A DNA stretch of 64,000 nt from Pseudomonadota bacterium (GTDB taxonomy: Bacteria > Pseudomonadota > Gammaproteobacteria > Burkholderiales > Burkholderiaceae_E): the NCBI GenBank assembly GCA_029779435.1, contig JAKPAM010000069.1, forward strand, positions 1 through 64,000. The letters run 5' to 3'. Numbering within the stretch: position 1 is the first letter of the stretch; each line of letters begins with the position of its first letter. Position numbers and translations under genes: made by a program. The notes under the pieces are model-generated. The model was not told where the DNA came from, did not search any database, and saw only the letters and a list, made by a program, of their open reading frames with translations. Shown piece by piece: positions 36,250-46,104 of this stretch.

Positions 36250-36837
36250 TTAGTCGGCGGCGTTTCGTGCGTCCGTCGCCGTGGGCATCGCCAGCAGGTG
36301 CTCGCGCGCGGCGCGCAGCATCGCGTCCGAGCGCTTGGGGTCGGTCATCACGCGCGACAGCGCGAGCGCGCCCACCACGGTGCTGACGGCCGCCATTGCG
36401 GCGGCCTCGTCGCGCGTGCCCAGCGACTCGGCCATGCGCGCGATGTACTGGTCGACATGGCGGCTCATCACGTCGCGCGTCGACGCGTCGGCACGCCCCA
36501 CGTCGCTGACCAGCGCGGCGATCGCACAGCCGGTCCGCGGCGAATCGCGGTGGGAACGGCTCAGATAGCTGCGGATCATCGCCGCGAAGCCACGCGGCTT
36601 GCCGCCGCCGGCGACGATGGCGTGCGCTTCGCCGGCCTGCAGCGCATGTTCGAGAGCCTCGTCGATCAGCGCCGCGCGCGACGCGAAGTGCGCATAGAAG
36701 CCGCCGTGCGTCAGGCCGGCGCGCTTCATCAGCGCGGCCACGCCCAGCGAGTCGAGGCCGTCGCGCCGGATCTGCTCGGCGGCTTCGTCCAGGATGCGTT
36801 GGTGGCTGCGGGCCTTGTCGGCTTGCGAATGTCCCAT
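36250..36837 (-). CDS. TetR/AcrR family transcriptional regulator
   Basis: HQRILDEAAEQIRRDGLDSLGVAALMKRAGLTHGGFYAHFASRAALI HTH. Confidence 0.9.
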   Translation of the reverse strand: MGHSQADKARSHQRILDEAAEQIRRDGLDSLGVAALMKRAGLTHGGFYAHFASRAALIDEALEHALQAGEAHAIVAGGGKPRGFAAMIRSYLSRSHRDSPRTGCAIAALVSDVGRADASTRDVMSRHVDQYIARMAESLGTRDEAAAMAAVSTVVGALALSRVMTDPKRSDAMLRAAREHLLAMPTATDARNAAD

Positions 36838-36987
36838 GGTGGCGGCGGTATGCGCTGGCGGTCCGTACACTGGTAGACCATTATTACACCGGCGAGCATC
36901 TGCGCCGGCGCCTCGGCGTGCGGGAAGGCAGGCTGTCCGTGCGCGACCCCGGTCGTTTCAACCATTCATCGAATATCGGAGACCAGT

Positions 36988-38175
36988 ATGAGCGAGAAAG
37001 TCATCGTCGGCGGTGTCGGCATGATCCCGTTTTCCAAGCCGGGCGCCAGCCCCAGCTACACCGACATGGGCGCGGATGCGGTGCGTCGTGCGCTGGCCGA
37101 TGCCGGCGTCGGCTACGAGCAGGTGCAGCAGGCCTATGTCGGCTATGTATACGGCGACTCCACCAGCGGACAGACCGCGCTGTACGAGGTCGGCCTGACC
37201 GGGATTCCGATCGTCAACGTCAACAACAACTGCTCCACCGGTTCGACCGCGCTGTACCTGGCGCGCCAGGCGGTTGCGCTGGGTGACGCCGATTGCGTGC
37301 TGGCGCTGGGCTTCGAGCAGATGCAGGCCGGTGCGCTGAAGTCGCACTGGGACGACCGCCCGCGCACCCGCGCCCGCTTCCAGCCGATCATGCTCGAGCT
37401 GACCGCCGACGTTCCGGATCTGCCGCAGGCGCTGCGCACCTTCGGCGGCGCCGGGCGCGAGCACATGCAGAAGTACGGCACCAGGATGGAGACCTTCGCC
37501 GCGATCCGGGCCAAGGCCAGCCGCCATGCCGCGAACAATCCGCTGGCGATCTTCAAGAGCGTGGTCACGACCGAGGACGTGATGAACGACAAGGTGATGT
37601 GGCCGGGCGTGATGACGCGCCTGATGGCCTGCCCGCCGACCTGCGGCGCGGCCGCGGCGATCATCGTCTCGGAACGCTTCGCGAAGAAGCACGGGCTGCG
37701 CACCGACGTGCAGATCCTGGCCCAGGCGATGACCACCGATCCGGTCGAATCCTTCGATCCGCCTTCGCTGATCAGCTATGCGGGATTTCCGATGGCACGG
37801 GCGGCCGCGCAGAAGGTCTACGAGAAGTCCGGCGTCGATCCGAAGGACATCCGCGTGTGCGAGCTGCATGATTGCTTCGCCCAGAACGAGTTGCTCAGCT
37901 ACGAGGCGCTGGGCCTTTGCCCGGAGGGCGAGGGCGAGAAGTTCGTGATGGACGGCGACAACACCTACGGCGGACGGGTGGTCACGAACCCGTCGGGCGG
38001 GCTGCTGTCCAAGGGCCATCCGCTGGGCGCCACCGGACTGGCGCAGTGCTACGAGCTGACCAACCAGCTGCGCGGCACCGCCGACAAACGCCAGGTCGAG
38101 GATGTGCAACTGGCGCTGCAGCACAACCTGGGGCTGGGCGGCGCTTGCGTCGTGACGCTGTACGGCCGCGGCTGA
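36988..38175 (+). CDS. Thiolase-like lipid-transfer protein (SCP-X type)
   Basis: VNVNNNCSTGSTALYLARQAV, CELHDCFAQNELL, SKGHPLGATGLAQ. Confidence 0.9.
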   Translation: MSEKVIVGGVGMIPFSKPGASPSYTDMGADAVRRALADAGVGYEQVQQAYVGYVYGDSTSGQTALYEVGLTGIPIVNVNNNCSTGSTALYLARQAVALGDADCVLALGFEQMQAGALKSHWDDRPRTRARFQPIMLELTADVPDLPQALRTFGGAGREHMQKYGTRMETFAAIRAKASRHAANNPLAIFKSVVTTEDVMNDKVMWPGVMTRLMACPPTCGAAAAIIVSERFAKKHGLRTDVQILAQAMTTDPVESFDPPSLISYAGFPMARAAAQKVYEKSGVDPKDIRVCELHDCFAQNELLSYEALGLCPEGEGEKFVMDGDNTYGGRVVTNPSGGLLSKGHPLGATGLAQCYELTNQLRGTADKRQVEDVQLALQHNLGLGGACVVTLYGRG

Positions 38176-38342
38176 GGCCGCCCGCATGTAGGCCCGTATA
38201 CAGTCGCGCCGATCGGATTCGGATCCGCGGCTTGCAGGCCGCAGGTCCGGGATCCCATGGGCGCGCACCCGGAGGAGGAGGCCTGGCACGCTACCGTACC
38301 AGCGTGCGGCCTCGACATGACGACAACAAGAGGAGACGATCG

Positions 38343-39329
38343 ATGGCGAGCTTCATTTTGCGGGGCGCCAGGCGCCTGACGATGTTCGCGGGGCTGTGCG
38401 CGGGCCTGCTGGCCGCAGCGCCGACGATGGCGCAAGGCTATCCGGAACGGCCGGTACGCCTGGTTTCCGTGACCAGCGCGGGCACCGGCGTCGACGACTA
38501 CAGCCGCCGGCTCGCGACTTACCTGAGCCAGAAGCTCGGCCAGAGCTTCGTCGTGGAGAACCGGCCGGGCGCCAATACGATCGTCGCTGCCGACCACGTG
38601 GCGAAGTCCGCGCCGGACGGCTATACGATCCTGTACGGCGTGTCCAGCACGATGGCGGCCAATCCGGCGCTGTACAAGAACCTGCCATACGTGCCGGAGC
38701 GGGATTTCGTGCCGGTGGCCCGCCTGAACGCGATTCCGAACGTGCTGGTCGTTTCGGCGACCTCGCCGCATCGCAGCCTGGACGAGCTGATGGCCGCCGC
38801 ACGTGCGAAGCCGGGCACGCTCAATGTGGGTTACGGAACCTCCGGCTACCGGCTGTTCCTTGCCGCGGTCCACGAGGCCGCCAAGGTCAAGGCCCTGGAC
38901 GTGCCTTACAAGGCCACCGCCAGCGTGCTGCAGGACCTGTTCGGCGGTGTGCTCGACTACACCGTGCTCGAGGTCTCGACGGCGACGCCGCTGATCCAGT
39001 CCGGTCGGGCGCGGGGACTGGCGGTCGTCGGGCCGACGAGGGTCCAGGCGATTCCCGACGTGCCCACGTTGGCCGAGGCCGGCGTGCCGGGCGTCACGCT
39101 GATGAGCTGGACCGGATTGTTCGCGCCTGCCGGTACGCCCGCGGAGATCGTCGAGAAGCTCTCGCGCGCGGCGCTGGAGTTCGTGGAATCGCCACTGGCG
39201 ATGGAGCACTACGCAAGCCGGGGCACGATCGCCTATCCGGCCGCGGGGCCGGAACTGGCCAGGACGATCGCCGAGGACCAGAAGGAGTGGAAGCGCCTGG
39301 CCGACGTCGCAGGGATCGAGCCGCAATAG
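38343..39329 (+). CDS. Bug/TctC family tripartite tricarboxylate transporter substrate-binding protein
   Basis: Signal peptide; YPERPVRLVSVTSAGTGVDDYSRRLATYLSQKLGQSFVVENRPGANTIVAADHVAKSAPDGYT. Confidence 0.92.
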   Translation: MASFILRGARRLTMFAGLCAGLLAAAPTMAQGYPERPVRLVSVTSAGTGVDDYSRRLATYLSQKLGQSFVVENRPGANTIVAADHVAKSAPDGYTILYGVSSTMAANPALYKNLPYVPERDFVPVARLNAIPNVLVVSATSPHRSLDELMAAARAKPGTLNVGYGTSGYRLFLAAVHEAAKVKALDVPYKATASVLQDLFGGVLDYTVLEVSTATPLIQSGRARGLAVVGPTRVQAIPDVPTLAEAGVPGVTLMSWTGLFAPAGTPAEIVEKLSRAALEFVESPLAMEHYASRGTIAYPAAGPELARTIAEDQKEWKRLADVAGIEPQ

Positions 39330-39466
39330 CGCCGTGTCGCAGTATCCGGTTTCGGGCCCGGCGTCACACGGTAGTCGCGCGCCGCGAAGTCGCACGAGTG
39401 AAGCGGTCGACCCGGAAGTCCTGTCGGTTCGTGAACACGCTAGACTCGCCTGCTGAAGGAGACGCC

Positions 39467-40771
39467 ATGAACCCAATTGCCGGACACACCGCTTCCACGA
39501 AACGCACGAAACCCCGCAGCGCGAGCGCCGTCGCGCGGCCTCGCCGGCTTGCAGGCCTGCCTGCGCTGGCGCTGGCCGCGGCGCTGACCTGGATGGCGCC
39601 CGGCCAGGCGGCAGCGCAGGCGAATGCGACCAAGTCTGCCGCGCCGTTCAAGATCGGTCTTCTGCTCGATATGTCGGGTCCTTATGCCGACATCACGGGA
39701 CCGGGCAGCGTGGCGGCGGCGCGCATGGCGGTCGAGGATTTCGGCGGCAAGGTGCTGGGCCGGCCGATCGAGGTGCTGGCCGTCGATCATCAGAACAAGG
39801 CCGACATCGCCGCGGCCACCGCGCGCGAATGGTTCGACAACCAGGGGGTCGTCGCCATCGTGGACGTGGCCGCCTCGGCCACCGCGCTGGCTGCCAACGA
39901 CATCGCCAAGGCGCGCAACAAGATCATCTTCTTCAACGGCCCGGGCACCACGCGCCTGACCAACGAGGCCTGCGGACCCTATTCGGTGCACTACACCTAT
40001 GACAACTATGCGCTGGCCAAGGGCACTGCCGCGGGTATCGTCAAGCGGGGCGGCGACACCTGGTTCTTCCTGACCGCGGACTACGCGTTCGGACAGGACA
40101 TGGAACGCGAAGCCACCACCTTCATCAAGGCCGGCGGCGGCAAGGTGCTGGGATCGGTGCGCCACCCGCTCAATACGTCGGACTTCTCGTCCTTCGTGCT
40201 GCAGGCCCAGGCTTCCAAGGCCAAGGTCGTCGGCCTGGCCAACGGGGGGGCCGATTTCGTCAACAGCATGAAGCAGATGGCCGAGTTCGGGCTCGCGCAG
40301 CGGGGACAGCAGCCGGCCGCCTTGCTGACCTTTCTGACCGACATCGACAGCCTGGGACTGCCGGCGGCCCAGGGCCTGCTGCTGACCGAGAGCTTCCTGT
40401 GGGACCTCGACGACGATACGCGCGCGTTCAGCAAGCGTTTCAATGCGCAGATGAAGCGCATGCCGACCAGCGCCCAGGCCGGCGTCCATTCGTCGACGCT
40501 GCACTACCTGAAGGCCGTGGCCAAGGCCGGCACCGACGACCCGGCAGCCGTCATGAAGATCATGAAGGACACGCCGATCAACGACTTCTTCGCGAAGAAC
40601 GGCCGGATCCGCGAGGACGGGCGCATGGTGCACGACATGTACCTGGTCGAGGTCAAGAAGCCCTCGGAATCGGCCGGCCGTTTCGACTACTACAAGCTGG
40701 TCTCGGTGATCCCCGGCAACGAGGCGTTCCAGCCGCTGGCGGAATCGCGCTGTCCGCTCGTCAAGAAATGA
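39467..40771 (+). CDS. ABC transporter substrate-binding protein (LivK-type)
   Basis: FKIGLLLDMSGPYADITGPGSVAAARMAVEDFGG; track ORF starts upstream at 38396 in another gene; ATG 39467 follows GAAGGAGA. Confidence 0.9.
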   Translation: MNPIAGHTASTKRTKPRSASAVARPRRLAGLPALALAAALTWMAPGQAAAQANATKSAAPFKIGLLLDMSGPYADITGPGSVAAARMAVEDFGGKVLGRPIEVLAVDHQNKADIAAATAREWFDNQGVVAIVDVAASATALAANDIAKARNKIIFFNGPGTTRLTNEACGPYSVHYTYDNYALAKGTAAGIVKRGGDTWFFLTADYAFGQDMEREATTFIKAGGGKVLGSVRHPLNTSDFSSFVLQAQASKAKVVGLANGGADFVNSMKQMAEFGLAQRGQQPAALLTFLTDIDSLGLPAAQGLLLTESFLWDLDDDTRAFSKRFNAQMKRMPTSAQAGVHSSTLHYLKAVAKAGTDDPAAVMKIMKDTPINDFFAKNGRIREDGRMVHDMYLVEVKKPSESAGRFDYYKLVSVIPGNEAFQPLAESRCPLVKK

Positions 40772-42441
40772 CCCAGACCCTGCCCGCGCTGCTCGAGCAC
40801 CGGATCCGTGAGCATCCCGATGCCTGTGCACTGATCGATGGCCCGCCGGAGCGGCCCAGGCGCTACAGCTATCACGAGTTCGGCCGGCTCGGCGAGCGGG
40901 CCGCGGCCTGGTTCGCCGCGCGCGGGATCGTCGCAGGCGATCGGGTCGCGTTGTGGATGGTCAATCGCGCCGAGTGGCTGGCCGTCTATTTCGGCTTGCT
41001 GCGGCTCGGCGCCGCCGTGGTCGCCGTCAACACCCGCTACCGAGCCCCTGAACTGCAGCATCTGCTGGCCCTGTCGCGCGCGCGCATGCTGGTTACCGAG
41101 CCCGGATTCCGAGGCATCGATTTTCCGGCGCTGATCGATGAACTCGACGGCGCGCGCCTGCCGGATTTCGAATCCGTGGCGATTCTGCGGGAGCCGCAAG
41201 CCGGTGCGTCCGCCTCGTCGGCTTCATCGGTCTCATCGGCGGCTCGCTTGCCGCAACGGTTGGCTGGCCGGCCGGTCTTCCTTATCGATGCAGCGGGCAG
41301 CGCGGATACCGGTGACAGCGGTGACAGCGGCGAGAGCGCCCCGCCGGACCGCTCCGAGGCCGATGCGCCGGCCACGTTCTACACCACATCGGGCACGACC
41401 AAGGGCCCCAAGCTGGTCACGCATCTGCAGCGCACGATGGCCGGCCACGCGCTCGACGTCGCGCAGCGGCTGGGGTTCGATCGCGGCGATGCGCGCCTGG
41501 CGGCGATGATGCCCTTGTGCGGCACCTTCGGCCTGACCGCCGTGCTCGGTGCGCTGGTCGGCGGCACCCCGACGGTGCTGGTCGACGCCTTCGATCCGGT
41601 GCAGACGACGCGGCTGCTGCGCGACCACCGCATCACCCACGCGTTCTGGACCGATGACATGCTGCGGCGGCTGGCCGCGCAGGCCGACGGCGACCGGCCT
41701 TTTCCCGATGCGCGCCTGTTCGGCTTCGCGGCCTTCGGGCCGGGCGCCGGCGAGCTGGCCGAGACGCTGTGGGCACGCGGCATCCCCGCCCACGGCTTGT
41801 ACGGTTCGAGCGAGGTGCACGCGCTGTTCGCGATCCAGCCCACTGCGCTGCCGATCGCCGAGCGCGTCCGTGGCGGTGGCCGGCCGATGTCCGTCGCGAC
41901 CCGCGTGCGCGTGCGCGATGTCGAGAGCGGCGAGCTGTTGCCGGCCGGCCGGAGCGGCGAACTCGAGTTCGCCTCGCCGAACAATTTCGCCGGCTATTTC
42001 GACAACCCCGCGGCGACCGCGCAGGCGATCACCGAGGACGGTTTCTTCCGGACCGGTGACGTCGGCCAGTTGCGTGCCGATGGCACGTTCGTCTACCAGA
42101 ACCGGGGCGACGACTCGATCCGGCTGTCCGGTTTTCTCGTCGATCCGGCAGAGATCGAGGATCCGATCAAGACGCTGCCCGGCGTCGCAGACGTGCAGGT
42201 CGTGGCGATCGAGATCGCCGGGCGCCAGCGCGCAGTGGCCTTTGTGATTCCGGCCGATGGCCAGGCTCCCGATCCCGAGGCCTTGATCGCGGCCGCAGCC
42301 GGCCTGATGGCCCCTTACCGGACGCCGGCCCGCGTCTGGCTGGTCGATGCGTTTCCGACCACGGCCGGCCCGAACGGCACCAAGATCCAGCGCGGCCGCC
42401 TGCGTGAGATGGCCCGGGCGCGCATCGCCGCCGAAGGCTAG
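40768..42441 (+). CDS. AMP-binding acyl-CoA synthetase/ligase
   Basis: FYTTSGTTKGPKLVTH P-loop-like, DGFFRTGDVGQLRADG; ATGA overlap with previous stop. Confidence 0.9.
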   Translation: MTQTLPALLEHRIREHPDACALIDGPPERPRRYSYHEFGRLGERAAAWFAARGIVAGDRVALWMVNRAEWLAVYFGLLRLGAAVVAVNTRYRAPELQHLLALSRARMLVTEPGFRGIDFPALIDELDGARLPDFESVAILREPQAGASASSASSVSSAARLPQRLAGRPVFLIDAAGSADTGDSGDSGESAPPDRSEADAPATFYTTSGTTKGPKLVTHLQRTMAGHALDVAQRLGFDRGDARLAAMMPLCGTFGLTAVLGALVGGTPTVLVDAFDPVQTTRLLRDHRITHAFWTDDMLRRLAAQADGDRPFPDARLFGFAAFGPGAGELAETLWARGIPAHGLYGSSEVHALFAIQPTALPIAERVRGGGRPMSVATRVRVRDVESGELLPAGRSGELEFASPNNFAGYFDNPAATAQAITEDGFFRTGDVGQLRADGTFVYQNRGDDSIRLSGFLVDPAEIEDPIKTLPGVADVQVVAIEIAGRQRAVAFVIPADGQAPDPEALIAAAAGLMAPYRTPARVWLVDAFPTTAGPNGTKIQRGRLREMARARIAAEG

Positions 42442-42510
42442 CGGGCTGTGCGGGAACTTCTGGCCATGAAACGGTGCATTCGGCACAGAAGTTACCGCAC
42501 AGCCCGCTAG
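42438..42510. terminator. 25-bp inverted repeat (one mismatch) between convergent genes
   Basis: CTAGCGGGCTGTGCGGGAACTTCTG ... CAGAAGTTACCGCACAGCCCGCTAG with 23-nt loop. Confidence 0.5.
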
Positions 42511-42512
42511 GG

Positions 42513-43823
42513 TCAGAGCGCCTGGCTCACGAGGCTCAGTACCTCGTCGTAGATGCCGATCGCCTGGGCGATCTCGTCGGAGGTGACCACGCAGGGCGGG
42601 ACGACGTGGATGCGGTTGTCCTGCACCATCGAGACGAGGTTGCGGGCGAGCAGCTCGGTCTTGATCCGGCCCATGGCGGCTGCCGGCAGCGGTGCCTTGG
42701 TGCCACGGTCGGCGACCAGCTCGATGGCCCAAAAGACCCCGAGACCCCGGACGTCGCCGATGATCGTGTGTTTGTCGGCGAGCTTGGCGAGGGCGGGCCC
42801 GAGGTGGTCGGTGCCGATCATCGCGGCATGCTCGACGATGCGCTCCTCCTTCATGGTGTCGATCGCCGCGACGATCGAAGCCATGGCCAACGGGTGGCCG
42901 CTGTAGGTGAGCCCGCCCGGAAAAACCCGCTCGTCGAAGGCGTGCGCGATCGGGTCGCTGATGATCACGCCGCCCGTGGGGACATACCCGGAGTTCACGC
43001 CTTTCGCGAAAGTGATCAGGTCGGGCACGACGCCATGCTGCCCGAACGCGAACCACGCACCGGTGCGGCCGAACCCGGCCATCACCTCGTCGGCGATATA
43101 GACGATCCCGAACTCGTCGGCCAGCGCACGCACGCCCTGCAGGTAGCCGGGCGGCGGCGGGAAGATGCCGGCGGTGCCCGGCACCGACTCCAGCAGGATC
43201 GCTGCGATCGACGCCGGCCCCTCGGATTCGATGATCCGGCGCAGGTGGGTAAGCGCGCGCTCGGTCTCCTGCTCGGGAGAGGTCGACCAGAACTCGCTGC
43301 GATAGGTGTGCGGCCCGAAGAAATGGACATGCCCACGGGCGTATTCGTTGGGGACGCGGCGCCAGTCACCGGTACTGACGATCGCGGCGCCGGTGTTGCC
43401 GTGGTAGCTGCGATACGTGGATAGCACCTTGTCGCGGCCCGTGAACAGCCGCGCCATGCGGATCGCGTTCTCGTTGGCGTCGGCGCCGCCGTTGGTGAAG
43501 AAGACCTTGCCAAGTCCCGGGGGAGCCAGCTCGGCGATCCGCTTGGCGGCCTCTCCACGGGCGAGGTTCGCGGTTGCCGGGGCGGCGGTGGCCAGCGTTT
43601 GCGCCTGTTTCGCGATGGCCGCGACGACCTTCGGGTGCTGGTGCCCGATGTTGGTGTAGACGAGCTGGCTGGAGAAATCCAGATAGGTGCGGCCGCTGTG
43701 ATCCCAGACCTTCGTGCCGAGACCGCCGGCAATGACCAGCGGCTTCAGCGCAGCCTGGGCCGACCAGGAGTGAAAGACGTAGGAGCGGTCCAGCTCGTAG
43801 GTGAGGGCGTCGAGATCAGTCAT
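42513..43823 (-). CDS. Class III (aspartate/omega-amino acid) aminotransferase
   Basis: FTNGGADANENAIRMAR, YHGNTGAAI, IVYIADEVMAGFGRTG, FAKGVNSGYVPTGG (PLP Lys). Confidence 0.92.
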   Translation of the reverse strand: MTDLDALTYELDRSYVFHSWSAQAALKPLVIAGGLGTKVWDHSGRTYLDFSSQLVYTNIGHQHPKVVAAIAKQAQTLATAAPATANLARGEAAKRIAELAPPGLGKVFFTNGGADANENAIRMARLFTGRDKVLSTYRSYHGNTGAAIVSTGDWRRVPNEYARGHVHFFGPHTYRSEFWSTSPEQETERALTHLRRIIESEGPASIAAILLESVPGTAGIFPPPPGYLQGVRALADEFGIVYIADEVMAGFGRTGAWFAFGQHGVVPDLITFAKGVNSGYVPTGGVIISDPIAHAFDERVFPGGLTYSGHPLAMASIVAAIDTMKEERIVEHAAMIGTDHLGPALAKLADKHTIIGDVRGLGVFWAIELVADRGTKAPLPAAAMGRIKTELLARNLVSMVQDNRIHVVPPCVVTSDEIAQAIGIYDEVLSLVSQAL

Positions 43824-43932
43824 CGTGGGGCCTCGTTTCGGCGGCAAGGTGCCGGGATCGGTGCGCCACCCTGGCCGTGGTCGTGGCAGGCACGTTATCA
43901 TATTGGTGTTTAATCACCAAGGTGAGATCGTC

Positions 43933-44172
43933 ATGAGCCGCCTGACCATTACCCTGTCCGAAGCCCGGTATCGAGCGCTGAAGGAAGCTGCCGTGCAGCG
44001 CGACAAGACGATCGGTCAGTTGATCGACGAAAGCCTGGACTTCTACGGCATCAAATCGCGCGAAGACGCCCGCGATCTGGTGCGCCGCGCTCGGGAACGG
44101 AGTCGGTTGCCGGACGATCAGGCGCTCGCCATGGCTCAGGAGCATGTTCGGGCGGTACGGCGCAAAGCATGA
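43933..44172 (+). CDS. Ribbon-helix-helix-like antitoxin
   Basis: MSRLTITLSEARYRALKEAAVQRDKTIGQLIDESLDFYG; ATGA-coupled to PIN gene. Confidence 0.75.
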   Translation: MSRLTITLSEARYRALKEAAVQRDKTIGQLIDESLDFYGIKSREDARDLVRRARERSRLPDDQALAMAQEHVRAVRRKA

Positions 44173-44585
44173 GCCGTCGACCGGTCATCGTCGACACGAA
44201 CGTCGTGGTGGCGGGGCTGTTGACCGCCAACGCCGTGTCTCCGGTGGCACGCATCCTCGACGGCATGCTTGCCGCGGCCTTCCCCTTCGTGCTGTCGGAG
44301 CCGTTGCTGGCGGAGTACCGCAAGGTTCTCGTACGCCCCACTTTGCGCAAACAGCATGGTTTGACGGTACCGGAAGTCGATATCCTGCTGACCGATATGG
44401 TCCAGCAAGCCATCGTGCTGGTCCCGGGCGTGGGCCTGCCCGCACCTGACGTCGGCGATCAACTGCTTTGGGACCTGCTCGCCGCCCGGACGGATCTGGT
44501 CCTCGTCACGGGCGACCAGGCGCTGCTCGACGACATCGCGATGCAACCGCGTGTCCTGTCCCCACGCGCGTTCATCGAAGGGTGA
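44169..44585 (+). CDS. PIN-family toxin
   Basis: PVIVDTNVVVAGLLTANAVSPVARILDGM, LAEYRKVL, DQLLWDLLAARTDLVLVTGDQALL acidic PIN motifs. Confidence 0.85.
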   Translation: MSRRPVIVDTNVVVAGLLTANAVSPVARILDGMLAAAFPFVLSEPLLAEYRKVLVRPTLRKQHGLTVPEVDILLTDMVQQAIVLVPGVGLPAPDVGDQLLWDLLAARTDLVLVTGDQALLDDIAMQPRVLSPRAFIEG

Positions 44586-44630
44586 TCGCCTGACCGCTGC
44601 GGCCGCATCGCGGGCGAGCTTGGCCGGTAC

Positions 44631-45599
44631 TCAGTCCACCGACAGATTGGCGGCCTCCACGATCTGCTTCCAGTCGGCCTGCTGCTGTTTGACGAACGCG
44701 CCGAACTCCGCCGAGCTGTTGCCGCCCGCCTGGCCGCCCATCTCGGCGAAGCGCTTGCGGATCTCAGGGGTCGCCAGGATCGTGCTGGTCGCCTGCTGAA
44801 GCCGCTCGAGCACCGGCTGCGGCGTGCCGGCGGGCGCGAACAGGCCGAACCACGCGATGACCACCATGTTGGGCACGCCGGCCTCCGCCATCGTCGGCAC
44901 GTCGGGCAGTTCCGGTGCCCGCTGGGCGCTGGTCACCGCGAGCGCACGGAACTTGCCTGAACGGATGTGCGGAATCGAACTGGGCAGGTTGTCCGTCATG
45001 AACGTGAACTCCTTGCCCATCAGCGCCGTCACCGCCGGCGCCGCGCCCTTGTACGGAATGTGCGGCAGCTTGATGCCGGCACGCTGGACGAACATCTCGG
45101 CCGTCATGTGCGGCGACTGCCCGGGTCCGGATGATCCGAACGAAAAATTGCCGCCCGGGTCCTTGCGGATCGCCGCGATCAGATCGGCGACCGACTGGTA
45201 CGGCGAATCCGCATTGACGACCAGCACGTTCGGATTGGAGATCACCATCGTGATCGGCGCGAAATCCTCGGGCTTGTACGGCAGCTTCTTCGACAGGCTG
45301 TAGAGGATCGCGTTCGGCCCGATGTTGCCCATCATCAGCGTGTAGCCGTCCGGCGCCGAACGCACCAGCGCCTCGGCCCCGATGATGCCGCCGGCGCCGG
45401 CCTTGTTCTCGACCACCACGTTGGTGCCGAGCACCGGTCCCATCTTCTCCGCCAGCACCCGCGCGGCGATGTCGGTGGTGCCGCCGGGGGCCGCCGGCAC
45501 GATGATGCGGATCGGCTTGTCCGGCCATGCGGCTGATGCGCCATTGACGGTCATCAGGCAGCACACGGCGGACAACGCGAGAATCGACAGTTTTTTCAA
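44631..45599 (-). CDS. Bug/TctC family substrate-binding protein
   Basis: WPDKPIRIIVPAAPGGTTDIAARVLAEKMGPVLGTNVVVENKAGAGGIIGAEALVRSAPDGYTLMMGNIG; AAGGAG then TTG near 45599 (track start 45647). Confidence 0.9.
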   Translation of the reverse strand: MKKLSILALSAVCCLMTVNGASAAWPDKPIRIIVPAAPGGTTDIAARVLAEKMGPVLGTNVVVENKAGAGGIIGAEALVRSAPDGYTLMMGNIGPNAILYSLSKKLPYKPEDFAPITMVISNPNVLVVNADSPYQSVADLIAAIRKDPGGNFSFGSSGPGQSPHMTAEMFVQRAGIKLPHIPYKGAAPAVTALMGKEFTFMTDNLPSSIPHIRSGKFRALAVTSAQRAPELPDVPTMAEAGVPNMVVIAWFGLFAPAGTPQPVLERLQQATSTILATPEIRKRFAEMGGQAGGNSSAEFGAFVKQQQADWKQIVEAANLSVD

Positions 45600-45710
45600 G
45601 ATGCTCACTCCTTGCGATGGTGATTGCGATCGTGGCGGACTTGGCATCGTCGGCCTGCGAATGTCCGATGGCGGCGCCGGCTCGGTGCGCGGTCGATTGC
45701 GGCCGCGGCA

Positions 45711-46031
45711 CTATTCCGGCGATGCCAGCTTCATCAGCACCAAGCCGCTGACGATGAGGATCGCGGCGATTATGCGCATCGGCGACGCCTGCTCGCCGAG
45801 CACGAGGATGCCGACGACGAATGCGCCGATCGCGCCGATGCCGGTCCAGATCGTATAGGCGGTGCCCAACGGCAGCGTGCGCATCGAGATCGACAGCAGC
45901 ACGACGCTGCCGATCATCGTGACCAGCGTGATGATGCTGGGCACGAGCCGCGTGAACCCGGCCGACTGTTTCATGGTGAACGCCCAGACGACTTCGAGCG
46001 CCCCGGCGATGAGCAACGTGATCCAGGCCAT
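45711..46031 (-). CDS. sugE: SMR family transporter, SugE/Gdx-like (guanidinium exporter)
   Basis: [75 protein letters not shown], SugE hallmark sequence. Confidence 0.9.
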   Translation of the reverse strand: MAWITLLIAGALEVVWAFTMKQSAGFTRLVPSIITLVTMIGSVVLLSISMRTLPLGTAYTIWTGIGAIGAFVVGILVLGEQASPMRIIAAILIVSGLVLMKLASPE

Positions 46032-46054
46032 GTCCGGCCCTCCTGCTTCAAAGG

Positions 46055-46104
46055 GCCGGGCCGTCCCGGCGGTGTTTCCCGATGCGGGGGAGGTCGTGGC
46101 CTCC
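46055..46104 (-). ncRNA. Candidate guanidine-II (mini-ykkC) riboswitch
   Basis: Minus strand: GGAGG-CCACGA-CCUCC (46104-46089) and GCCGGG-ACGG-CCCGGC (46070-46055), ACGR-containing hairpin loops separated by 18 nt, immediately upstream of sugE; TATAGT -10-like box at 46120-46115. Confidence 0.65.

Noticed and set aside
36838-36987. TetR operator (CTGGTAGACCATTATTACACC)
   Set aside because: Only weak, short symmetry; not enough to call a binding site.
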